Position numbers and translations under genes: made by a program
Notes under the pieces: generated by a model
Told to the model about the DNA's origin: nothing
Databases searched by the model: none
Seen by the model: only the letters and a program-made list of their open reading frames with translations
Part shown: piece after piece, positions 26,096-32,863 of the stretch
Layout: each line of letters opens with the position of its first letter
How positions within the stretch are numbered: the stretch's first letter is position 1
From: Halochromatium glycolicum
GTDB taxonomy: Bacteria; Pseudomonadota; Gammaproteobacteria; Chromatiales; Chromatiaceae
DNA length: 64,000 nt
Direction: 5' to 3'
Assembly: GCF_016584085.1 (NCBI RefSeq)
Contig: NZ_NRSJ01000018.1
Location: forward strand, 55,162-119,161

Positions 26096-27049
26096 ATGAA
26101 GACGATCCCGATTGATGGCGTCATCGGCCTGGAGGTCACCACCGCCAGCGTGCGCAGCGCCCTGGCTGGCGCCGAGGATGTGGAACTGCACATCCACTCG
26201 CCCGGCGGCTCGGTCTACGAGGCCCTGGGTATTCACAACCTGCTCGCCGCCCACCGCCGCGCGGGCCATCGCATCACCGCCCGCGTGGATGGACTCTGCG
26301 CCTCGGCTGCGACCTACATCGCCTGCGTTGCCCACGAGATGCATGTTCCCGCCAACGGCGTCTGGATGGTCCACAGCCCGGCCGCGATGATGATCGGCGA
26401 CGCGCGCGCCTTCAGTGATGCCGCCTCACACCTGGAGGCCGTCGAGGCCATGATGGTCGACGCCTACAGCCAGCGCACCGGCCGCCCGCCCGAGGCCATC
26501 GCCACCGAGGTGGCCGCCGAGACCTACTTGTACGGCCAGCAGATCATCGACGCGGGCTATGCCGATCACCTGACCCCGACCTTGGAACGCCTCCCCGAGG
26601 GACAGGCCCAGGCGCTCGCGTTCGCGAAGGGTGCCCTCGCTGATGCCCAGGCGCAGCTGCGCACCCAGGGCGAGCCCTTGCATCCTGAGCGCATCGCCGC
26701 CCTGATCGCCCCGAGCGCGACCCGGCAGACCCCGCCGCCTGCGCCGCAACCCGAGCCCAGCGCTCAAGCCGAGCGCGAGCGCATCCTTGGCATCCTTGCC
26801 GCCCTCGAGGCCAGCGACCCGCGCACCCAGACCGCCTTGGAGCTGATCGCCGACCCGCATATCAGCGTCGAGAGCGCCGCGCGCATCCTCGCCCGTCTGC
26901 CGGCACCGGGCGCACCGTCCGACCGCCCACGCGGCCCGAGCGAGTTCGAGAAGCACATGGCCGCCCTCGGCAACCCGCCCATCACCCCCGACGGCGACGG
27001 CGACAACGAGCCCGCCAGCGTCGACTGGGCCGCCGCGTTCAAGTACTAG
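26096..27049 (+). CDS. ClpP-type head maturation protease
   Basis: The 317-residue protein has a ClpP/crotonase-like serine protease domain over residues 1-185. The sequence HIHSPGGSVYEALGIHNLL is followed by the catalytic serine in VDGLCASAATYIA and the histidine in VWMVHSPAAMMIG. A QRTGRPPEAIATEVAAETYL segment and a Pro-rich linker follow, then a C-terminal helical region that may act as a scaffold. In tailed phages it trims the capsid scaffold. Here it follows the capsid gene, whereas in lambda-like phages it usually precedes decoration and capsid. A terminator lies ~150 bp downstream. Confidence 0.85.
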   Translation: MKTIPIDGVIGLEVTTASVRSALAGAEDVELHIHSPGGSVYEALGIHNLLAAHRRAGHRITARVDGLCASAATYIACVAHEMHVPANGVWMVHSPAAMMIGDARAFSDAASHLEAVEAMMVDAYSQRTGRPPEAIATEVAAETYLYGQQIIDAGYADHLTPTLERLPEGQAQALAFAKGALADAQAQLRTQGEPLHPERIAALIAPSATRQTPPPAPQPEPSAQAERERILGILAALEASDPRTQTALELIADPHISVESAARILARLPAPGAPSDRPRGPSEFEKHMAALGNPPITPDGDGDNEPASVDWAAAFKY

Positions 27050-27195
27050 ACCGAATACGCGCGCCGCGCGTGCACCTGAGCTGGGCTAGGGGTTTCAACC
27101 GAGCTGTCAGTCCGGTCGAATCCAGCAACTGACGCGAGCTTACCGCAGGTCATCCCCCGCCCCGGCCGAGGGTAAGTAAGCAGCCGGGACCCCAC

Positions 27196-27226
27196 GCCCG
27201 CCACGGTTCGCCCTGGTGGGCTTTTT
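27196..27226 (+). terminator. Rho-independent terminator after the head-gene operon
   Basis: GCCCGCCAC and CTGGTGGGC form a G:T-containing stem with a short loop, followed directly by TTTTT at 27222-27226. It would end the capsid-protease transcript. Confidence 0.8.
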
Positions 27227-27401
27227 CGTGTGCGACCGAACGGCCACAAGTGAGAAATCCTCACTTATTGACCGTTACCGCGTAACGATGGCGATGATGG
27301 GCTGTTACGGCGAGAGGCCGATTCAGATTTGAATTGGCCTTGCCCGTTACCGTGTAACGGCCTACACTGACCGTTACTCGGTAACGAAGTGAGGCCCTAT
27401 C

Positions 27402-27935
27402 ATGGCCATGACCAACGCAGAACGGCAGCGGCACTACCGACAGCGGCACCTGAAGGCCGTTGACGGATCAGGCGAGCGGCTGAGCATCATCCTCTCCCTG
27501 CAAGCCAAGACGGCCCTCGGGCGGCTGGCGTCCTTCCACGGCACCAGCCAGCGCGCGACCCTCGAGCGGCTGATCCTGGATGCACAGGCCCACATCACCC
27601 GTGGGCTGACGCCTGAGCAGCAAGACCAGTATCACGACCAGACCTTGACGGCCGAAGCGTTACCCGGTAACAACGATGACAGTCCGTTACCGCGTAACGA
27701 TGAGGATGACGGGCTGTTACCGCGTAACAGCGAAGGCAAGAGACCGTTACCCGGTAACGCGACCGTACCGCGTCCTGACTACCCGAGCGAGGCGCGACAG
27801 ATGGCCGTCCGGATGGCCGATGAGGGCAAGCCGAACAAGGCCATCAGGCAAGCCCTGATGGACACCTGCGGCCGGGCGCCATCGAGCCGCAACCTCAGCA
27901 AAGCGCTACGGGCCTGGCGCGCTGGCGGCTGGTGA
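27402..27935 (+). CDS. Putative DNA-binding protein with palindromes embedded in its coding sequence
   Basis: The 177-residue protein starts MAMTNAERQRHYRQRHLKAV, a basic N-terminus common in small plasmid and phage DNA-binding proteins. Residues ~27-70 (RLSIILSLQAKTALGRLASF, TSQRATLERLILDAQAH) fit a ribbon-helix-helix. The middle (about 85-125) is encoded by four GTTAC palindromes and so repeats LPGN/LPRN units with acidic spacers. The C-terminus (RQMAVRMADEGKPNKAIRQA, PSSRNLSKALRAWR) resembles an HTH. Three more palindromes precede the start, so autoregulation through these sites is a reasonable inference. Confidence 0.65.
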   Translation: MAMTNAERQRHYRQRHLKAVDGSGERLSIILSLQAKTALGRLASFHGTSQRATLERLILDAQAHITRGLTPEQQDQYHDQTLTAEALPGNNDDSPLPRNDEDDGLLPRNSEGKRPLPGNATVPRPDYPSEARQMAVRMADEGKPNKAIRQALMDTCGRAPSSRNLSKALRAWRAGGW

Positions 27936-27949
27936 ATACCGAGAATCCT

Positions 27950-28145
27950 GGTCACTCCGCATGCGCGCGGAGTGAGGGCAATTCGGGATTCGAATCCCGA
28001 TTTTGAATCGGGTCACTCCGCATGCGCGCGGAGTGAGGGGCGCCCTGCAAATCAGCATGGTCCAGATTTGGACCATGGTTTCTCCGCGCGCGCGAGGGGT
28101 CGCGTTTCAAATGCGACCCTTTAGCACTCTAGTGCTAGCTTTGCC
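27950..28145. repeat. Three diverged hairpin-pair units (left part of the structured region)
   Basis: Units start at 27950, 28011 and 28077, each with GGT, a pyrimidine-rich step and CTCCGC. The first two contain the inverted repeat TCACTCCGC/GCGGAGTGA. Each is followed by a different second palindrome: TCGGGATTCGAATCCCGA in the first, GGGCGCCC then CATGGTCC/GGACCATG in the second, GGGTCGC/GCGACCC then TAGCACT/AGTGCTA in the third. The first spacing is 61 bp, as in the array at 28.5 kb; the second is 66 bp. Confidence 0.75.
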
Positions 28146-28189
28146 CGTTACCGCGTAACGATGGCGATGATGGGCTGTTACCCGGTAAC

Positions 28190-28529
28190 GGACATTTCGC
28201 GGCTCACACTTGAGCCACCAGAACGCACCACCGCCCGCGCGAAGGGGCAACGATCGGCTAGAAATCAAGCCGATGTCTTATCACCCCCGCCCTGGTCGCG
28301 CCCCTGCTACCCCTCGCTGATGTCAACCACCGCGGGACCGACCAGAATGATAGGCAGCACCTATCGGGCATGGATTTTGGCGGGTTAGCTTCGTCAATGG
28401 GTTAGAGAATCCAAAGCATGAAACGTACCCATAGGCAGGCCCGATCGTCCCGGCATGGCCCCGATGTTGCTTAGGGCGCAGCGCGAGCGGCGACCTAAAG
28501 GGGGAGGTCCAGTAGACCCCCTATCTCGA
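28190..28529. other. Element interval without gene or clear signal
   Basis: About 340 bp between the last GTTAC palindrome and the first unit of the 61-bp array. No frame has a convincing start or family resemblance, and I see no terminator or strong inverted repeat. Confidence 0.4.
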
Positions 28530-28880
28530 GGTCTCTCCGCGCGCGCGAGGGGTCGCGCCCGACATCGGGCACGACCAAGCCCGCGCCAACGGTCTCTCCG
28601 CGCGCGCGAGGGGTCGCGGATTTTATCCGTTGGAGGTAATTCGATAACCCCGGTCTCTCCGCGCGCGCGAGGGGTCGCGGGGGACACATGTCCCACGGAC
28701 AGGACTCGGTAAGGTCTCTCCGCGCGCGCGAGGGGTCGCGCGGAACTTTCGGTTCCATTCTTACCGGCATGGAGGTCTCTCCGCGCGCGCGAGGGGTAAC
28801 GCAAATCTGCGTTATCTTGTAAATCATAGACTTGGGTCTTTCCGCACGGCTGCGGAGTGAAGGGCTGCCGAAGGAGATGG
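28530..28880. repeat. Six-unit hairpin array with 61-bp period, CRISPR-like in spacing
   Basis: Units start at 28530, 28591, 28652, 28713, 28774 and 28835, exactly 61 bp apart. The first 28 bp are constant in units 1-4, beginning GGTCTCTCCGCGCGCGCG and ending GAGGGGTCGCG. Unit 5 changes its last bases and unit 6 is diverged. After the constant part each of units 1-5 has a different inverted repeat: GCCCGA/TCGGGC, CGGAT/ATCCG, GGGACA/TGTCCC, GGAAC/GTTCC, TAACGCA/TGCGTTA. In unit 6 the first stem itself changes in both arms (TCCGCA/TGCGGA). Arms differ between units but stay complementary. About 17-22 variable bases follow each hairpin. No cas gene is present. Confidence 0.85.
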
Positions 28881-28942
28881 TCGTCTCGACAGGGAGGTGC
28901 TCTTCGAGATGAAGGTGATGGTCGTCTCGACAGGGAGGTGCT
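28876..28942. repeat. 26-bp direct repeat near the element's right end
   Basis: The 26 bases at 28876-28901 (GATGGTCGTCTCGACAGGGA...) recur exactly at 28917-28942, 41 bp apart, immediately after the hairpin array. They could be arm-type integrase sites or remnants of a duplication; nothing further can be said. Confidence 0.8.
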
Positions 28943-29050
28943 GGTCATCGCGCTGTCTTCGACCCGTTCCTGGGTGAGGTTCTGAACAAATCCGTGTAAT
29001 GTTGTGCTACTGTTCTCGGTGTATCACTGTGCGCTGCTGTGACCGAGAAT

Positions 29051-29100
<50 letters not shown>

Positions 29101-29110
29101 CAAAGATTTA

Positions 29111-29133
29111 GGCCGGCTCTATGCCGGCCTTTT
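29111..29133 (+). terminator. Rho-independent terminator, formerly downstream of tRNA-Gly
   Basis: GGCCGGC at 29111-29117 and GCCGGCC at 29123-29129, with loop TCTAT, are followed by TTTT. It lies 11 bp beyond attR, so before integration it would have ended the tRNA-Gly transcript. Confidence 0.85.
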
Positions 29134-29287
29134 CATTTCTGTCACGGTTTGTGGCACGACCCACCGCATCGATGTATTCCTGCCGGTGATCCGCTCGGCC
29201 TCGGTATCGCTATAGGGTTTTGCCTGCCTCACCCGATGAATCCGATTGCGTTGCTTGGGGGCCGGTAGGAGGCGATAGGGCGTCGTT

Positions 29288-29401
29288 GGGGCGGGGTCGC
29301 GCAATGCCCGGCGGGGGACGCCGTGAATACGGTCCCTGTAGGCTCGGCGATCGCCGTCCTGGCGATCGACGCCCCCGCCGGGCATCACCCGACCCCGCCC
29401 C
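29288..29401 (-). repeat. Palindromic intergenic element, copy 1 (conserved 54-bp core, variable arms)
   Basis: A 114-bp sequence with long inverted arms (GGGGCGGGGTCG at one end, CGACCCCGCCCC at the other, then GGCGGGGG/CCCCCGCC inside) around a 54-bp core at 29318-29371. The core is the reverse complement of the core at 40197-40250 except for two positions. The arms differ from copy 2 but still pair with each other. Confidence 0.8.
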
Positions 29402-29451
29402 TCAAACGTCGGCGTTGTTGGCTCGTCAATAATCGGTAACACTCTCGCTAG

Positions 29452-29503
29452 CCTTCACCCTTCACCCTTCACCCTTCACCCTTCACCCTTCACCCTTCAC
29501 CCT
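29452..29503. repeat. 7-bp tandem repeat, seven copies of CCTTCAC
   Basis: Seven perfect copies run from 29452 to 29500. The stop codon of the truncated permease fragment on the minus strand falls inside the repeat, marking the deletion edge. Confidence 0.95.
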
Positions 29504-29592
29504 ACCGGCACCAGCGCGTAGCCGATGACCAGGACGCTGCCGGCGCCCCAGACCAGTTGCTCGAGTCGGTCGCTGTGCTGGCCGCGGGTCAT
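29497..29592 (-). pseudogene. N-terminal fragment of a sugar ABC transporter permease
   Basis: The ATG at 29590-29592 overlaps the stop of the upstream fragment (TGATG), as in intact ABC-transporter operons. The 31 residues (MTRGQHSDRLEQLVWGAG, VLVIGYALVPVG) match the start of a MalG/SugB-type permease with its first membrane segment, then run into the 7-bp repeat and stop. The rest of the gene is gone. Confidence 0.6.
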
Positions 29593-29840
29593 CAGCGGTC
29601 TTCCCGGTGCAGGATCGTCACGCCGAAGCCTCTGAGGTAGAGCAGGGCGATGGCTGGGACGAGCGTAATCTGATAGCGGCCCTCGGCAGCTGCGGAGCAG
29701 TCGGCGACGGCCTGTTCGAACGCGCCTGAGGGTTCATCGAACACATACCAACGCAGCAATGGCGTGGCGGCCTCCGGCTCGCCGCAGCCGCAGAGCAGCA
29801 GCGCGAGGATGCTGAGACAGAAAAGGTGGAATGCGAGCAC
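29592..29840 (-). pseudogene. Fused remnant of a sugar-binding protein and an ABC permease
   Basis: From a GTG at 29838-29840 the frame reads a lipoprotein signal (HLFCLSILALLLCGCGEPEA) and the start of a mature extracellular solute-binding protein (LLRWYVFDEPSGAFEQAV, YQITLVP). It then jumps to AIALLYLRGFGVTILHRED, which is typical of the C-terminus of a MalF-type permease. An internal deletion of more than 2 kb, joining the 5' end of the binding protein to the 3' end of the first permease, explains this. The operon probably transported trehalose- or maltose-like sugars. Confidence 0.6.
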
Positions 29841-29883
29841 CTGTCCTTCCGCAACCAAGATCTCGACTGGCAACTCTGGGCCA

Positions 29884-31236
29884 TCAGTCCCTTTCCTGCT
29901 GCTTGAGCCGCTCTTCGATATTGCGTGCCAGGCGCGCGATCTGCGGCCAGTCGTAAGTGACGATATCCTGGGCATGGGCGAGGTTGTTGCGCAGCGATTC
30001 GAGATCACTCATCACCCGCTTGGCCGCGCCTTTGGTGGGCAACCCGAAGGCGAGGCGTTGTTCTTCGTCGCTCAGCAGGACACGGGCCTTGTCGCCAAAC
30101 TGAAGACAGTCGGCCAGGTCCACGTGCTGACCACGTCGCCGGCGCTCGGCGAGCAGGGCCTGGGCCTTGTCCAGCCGTCCGGCGGGAAGGCGTTCGGTCC
30201 AGCTGCCATCAGGCCAGCGCGAGCGGATGCGCTCCAGCAACTCGATCTCCATCAGCGTGACGATGCCGAACAGCCACATCCGTACCACCGGTTGCTGCAT
30301 GTCGCCGCGGGTGATGACACCGGCGACGTCGCCCATGGCGGTGACGAAGCAGAAATCGTAGTGGGTGAGCACGTGCACGACCTCGGACAGTGGCGCGTCG
30401 CGGCGCACGCGTTGCGCCGGCGCGAAGGCGCGTAGCAGGTCTTCAGGAGCGCGATGCGCCTGCTGGCCCGCGCTCAGATAGCCGATGCAGACACCATCGC
30501 GGCGCAGGCCGGCGACCTCGAGGTCATCGGCGCTCGCAAGGGTCTGCAGCACGTCCATGCCGCGTTCGATGTCGAACGAACGCAGTGGCTGGGCGATCTC
30601 GCTGGCGGTGAAAGCCTCGGTGAAGAGGCGCAGCGCTCGGCGCTGCGACAGACTGAGCTCGCTGCGCAGGGGTTGACGCGCGTCCTCGGCGACGCTCTGC
30701 GGCGGTGCTGGCAGGCCGAGCCGACGGGCGCAGTTGGCCAACGCCTGCTGTGCCCGCCGGAACAGCCGTTCGTCGCCCTCGCCCAGCACATCGAGCAGCG
30801 CGGCGGCCTCGCGCAGGTAGACGCGCGCGAAGCCGGGATCGTGGCGACAGATGTCGGTGCAGTTATCGATCAGGTCGGCGAGCTTGACGGTCTTGGCGCG
30901 CGCCGAGGCCTGTGCGAGGTGATGCCGGTCGATGGCCTTGCGCTCGCTGCGGTTGCCGTCACTTGGCTTGCTGACGTCGGTGAGCTGCGCGACCAGATCG
31001 CGGACGCTGCGCCCGAAGGCGCGCTCGATATCACCGAAGGTGGCGGGTGTGTCCTCGACGGTGTCATGCAGCCAGGCCGCAGCGATCATCTCGGCGTCGT
31101 CAGTGACGCTCGCGACCTGCTCGGCGACTGCCTTGAGGTGCTCTTGATAGGGCTGGTTGCTGTACTTGCGGCGTTGATCGATGCGCTGATGGGCCTCGGT
31201 GGCAAAACGCCGTGCGTCGGCGACGAGATCAGTCAA
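29884..31236 (-). CDS. RelA/SpoT-type HD-domain and CBS-domain protein
   Basis: The start is taken at the TTG at 31236 (LTDLVADARRFATEAHQRID), giving 450 residues; a longer frame exists but its N-terminus is unlike protein sequence. Residues ~5-150 form an HD phosphohydrolase domain like that of SpoT, with YQEHLKAVAEQVA, AAWLHDTVEDTPATFGDIE, AKTVKLADLIDNC. The middle and C-terminal parts hold a CBS-like pair (EVAGLRRDGVCIGYLSAGQQ, DFCFVTAMGDVAGVITRGDM). The C-terminus is helical. It lacks the synthetase domain, so it could hydrolyse a nucleotide. The ligand of the CBS part is unknown. Confidence 0.75.
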   Translation of the reverse strand: MTDLVADARRFATEAHQRIDQRRKYSNQPYQEHLKAVAEQVASVTDDAEMIAAAWLHDTVEDTPATFGDIERAFGRSVRDLVAQLTDVSKPSDGNRSERKAIDRHHLAQASARAKTVKLADLIDNCTDICRHDPGFARVYLREAAALLDVLGEGDERLFRRAQQALANCARRLGLPAPPQSVAEDARQPLRSELSLSQRRALRLFTEAFTASEIAQPLRSFDIERGMDVLQTLASADDLEVAGLRRDGVCIGYLSAGQQAHRAPEDLLRAFAPAQRVRRDAPLSEVVHVLTHYDFCFVTAMGDVAGVITRGDMQQPVVRMWLFGIVTLMEIELLERIRSRWPDGSWTERLPAGRLDKAQALLAERRRRGQHVDLADCLQFGDKARVLLSDEEQRLAFGLPTKGAAKRVMSDLESLRNNLAHAQDIVTYDWPQIARLARNIEERLKQQERD

Positions 31237-31617
31237 GGCTTGGGCTCCATGACATGCCGGATCAGCAACAAGGATACCTGCGAGAACCACTTCTGCGTCA
31301 GCGTCCGGTTTCGAGGCGCGAAAGCGCTCGCGCTTGCGAGTCCCCCGCACCTGCCGCCTTCGCCCGGGTCCTGTTGATCGCAGCGCTGCTGAGTGCGTTC
31401 GCACCGCCGGCCTGGTCCAGCGAGGACCTCGGCTACCAGTACCAGTCCCCAAGCCGGGTATGCGACCGATCGTGCGCCGCTTCCTAGAGGCTGGGCTCAG
31501 CATCTCACCGGCGGGTCAGGGGAGTCGCTCCTACGGCTGCCGACTGCCTTGTGGCCGGCGAGGAATCGACTATCTTTATTTGAATGTCCCCAGAACCTTG
31601 CCCAGGAGCGTCCAGAC
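31237..31617. other. Intergenic stretch with a possible signal-peptide remnant
   Basis: No complete gene is supported. A plus-strand frame near 31365-31490 encodes RVLLIAALLSAFAPPAWSSE, a good Sec signal peptide with cleavage site, followed by DLGYQYQ and a stop, with no usable start. It may be the decayed 5' end of a secreted-protein gene. Confidence 0.4.
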
Positions 31618-31929
31618 TTGTACGGCTCGATTCGCCGCTATCAGCTCGTCAAGGGAACGCCAGACGTCGTACGCGAGAAGGTGAGTACCACCTTCATGCC
31701 GCGCATCAAAACCCTCGACGGCTTCGTCAGCTATTCCGTAATCGTCACCGGGCTCGGTGGCGACGGACTACCGGGTATCGTAACCGTGAGCGTGTTCGAT
31801 TCTGCTGAGCAGGCCAAGGCATCGAGCAAGCTCGCTGCCGACTGGGCGCGAGAGATGAGCCCGTTCTTCTCGCTGGAGAAGCTCGGCGAGGAGTCCGGGC
31901 GGATCGCCTGCCGAGAGGAAGCGGATTAG
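31618..31929 (+). CDS. ABM-like small alpha/beta-barrel protein
   Basis: The start TTG at 31618 is preceded by AGGAG at a good distance, giving 103 residues. The pattern LYGSIRRYQLVKGTPDVVRE, VSTTFMPRIKTLDGFVSYSV and IVTVSVFDSAEQAKASSKLA is that of dimeric ferredoxin-like (antibiotic biosynthesis monooxygenase-type) proteins. Catalytic residues cannot be assigned. The gene is convergent with a PAS-domain remnant whose stop it overlaps. Confidence 0.7.
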   Translation: MYGSIRRYQLVKGTPDVVREKVSTTFMPRIKTLDGFVSYSVIVTGLGGDGLPGIVTVSVFDSAEQAKASSKLAADWAREMSPFFSLEKLGEESGRIACREEAD

Positions 31930-32140
31930 CCTGCCGTGCCCAGGGGCCGATCGGCCGCGCTGCCGGTGTCTCTCGTGTCCTCGTCGAGATTGCGCTCCTG
32001 CGGTTGCTCCTCGGCGGGCCGCCGCTCGGTGATGTCACGAGCGGTCACGACGGCGCCGACGATGCGCCTATCGGTATCGTGGATGGGCCCGAGGTTGTAG
32101 CTCCCAACCCAGGCATCGCCGGTACCGGGCAAACTACAGC
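31926..32140 (-). pseudogene. C-terminal PAS/PAC-domain fragment
   Basis: The minus-strand frame encodes GTGDAWVGSYNLGPIHDTD, RRIVGAVVTARDITERR and a short tail, the end of a PAS domain with its PAC motif. Upstream the frame becomes unrelated sequence without PAS features. It is a piece of a sensor kinase or diguanylate cyclase, not a full gene. The upstream limit is approximate. Confidence 0.55.
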
Positions 32141-32169
32141 AGATAGTATACGCCCCCAATGCGGGCGCA

Positions 32170-32796
32170 TTACCGGCGCGCGCTGCGCCGCTGTAACTGC
32201 GAACGAATCGTTGCGGCCTGCTCGGGCCGGTTGAGGTTGCTGAAGGCGCTCGGAGGGTCGTCGCAGCGCGTGATCGCAACCGTATGGTGCTCGAGCCAGC
32301 CGAAGACGCTGCGGCCGCCCCGGGCGAGATAGTCTTGGAGCTCGTCGCGCGCGGCGCATGGGATCAGCGCATGCAGCGGATGCCGGCGGTGCGCGTCGGC
32401 GGCGATGGCGATCTGCGTCTGCTGCTCGATGACGGCCGTCGCCAGGCGGGCGCCGAGATCACTCGGTAGCAGCGGCGTGTCGCAGGGCGAGCACAAGAGC
32501 CAGGGCGTCGGCGCGCGCTCGAGGGCGGCGGCGATGCCGGCGAGCGGTCCTTGGAAATCGGCGAGCCGATCGGTGACGAGCGGGTAGCCGAGGGCGCGGT
32601 AGTGTTCCAGGTTGCGATTGGCGCTGATCAGCAATGATGTGGTCTGTGGCCGCAGCGCGTCGGCGACCCATTGCACCAGCGGTTTGCCGGCGATCTCGAT
32701 CAGCCCCTTGTCGGCTCCCCCCATGCGGCGCCCGGCGCCACCGGCCAAGATGAGGCCAGTGATCTGCTCCGGCGTCGGCTCGGGGGTGATCGTCAT
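32170..32796 (-). CDS. mobA: Molybdenum cofactor guanylyltransferase
   Basis: The start at the ATG at 32794-32796 gives 208 residues (MTITPEPTPEQITGLILAGG). The nucleotide-binding signature is GLILAGGAGRRMGGADKGL at residues 14-32. Further family segments are PLVTDRLADFQGPLAGIAAA, and WLLCSPCDTPLLPSDL with the metal-binding aspartate near 105. MobA attaches GMP to molybdopterin to make the cofactor of DMSO-reductase-family enzymes. The longer open frame has an implausible N-terminus. It lies 67 bp downstream of pdxH on the same strand. Confidence 0.92.
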   Translation of the reverse strand: MTITPEPTPEQITGLILAGGAGRRMGGADKGLIEIAGKPLVQWVADALRPQTTSLLISANRNLEHYRALGYPLVTDRLADFQGPLAGIAAALERAPTPWLLCSPCDTPLLPSDLGARLATAVIEQQTQIAIAADAHRRHPLHALIPCAARDELQDYLARGGRSVFGWLEHHTVAITRCDDPPSAFSNLNRPEQAATIRSQLQRRSARR

Positions 32797-32863
32797 GCCC
32801 CTGCATGGCGCGCGCTTCGGCGTCTCATGGTCATGACGGGGCCTGGCTTCTCGAACCTGCCGA

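Larger units (their letters stand above)
27273..28189. repeat. Nine near-identical GTTAC-type palindromes
   Basis: A 13-15-bp palindrome, consensus CGTTACCSGGTAACG with a CGCG or CCGG-like centre, occurs at 27273-27287, 27345-27359, 27372-27386, 27659-27671, 27685-27699, 27715-27729, 27745-27759, 28146-28160 and 28177-28189. Three stand before the gene at 27402, four lie inside it, and two lie after it. In addition, an exact 37-bp direct repeat that includes one palindrome occurs at 27272-27308 and 28145-28181. The density and symmetry suggest protein-binding sites (operators, partition sites or origin iterons). Confidence 0.9.

Noticed and set aside
24980..26374. 464-codon minus-strand frame across the capsid gene
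   Set aside because: Antisense shadow of the decoration, capsid and protease genes in high-GC DNA; no recognisable domain.
27273..28189. GTTAC palindromes as transcription terminators
   Set aside because: They are too short, lack T-runs, and several lie inside a coding sequence.
28530..28880. CRISPR array (28-bp repeats, 33-bp spacers)
   Set aside because: No cas genes, only six units, and each 'spacer' of units 1-5 begins with its own perfect inverted repeat, which acquired spacers would not show. Kept as a structured hairpin array; spacer matches to phages would change this.
28394..28948. Open frames on both strands across the hairpin array (PRARGE- and PLARAERP-type repeats)
   Set aside because: The repeated protein text is only the translation of the repeat DNA; no start, ribosome site or conserved domain.
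29119..29442. Minus-strand frame over the first palindromic core element (and the similar frame near 40156-40452)
   Set aside because: The similarity between the two 'proteins' comes from the repeated 54-bp core, read in different frames.
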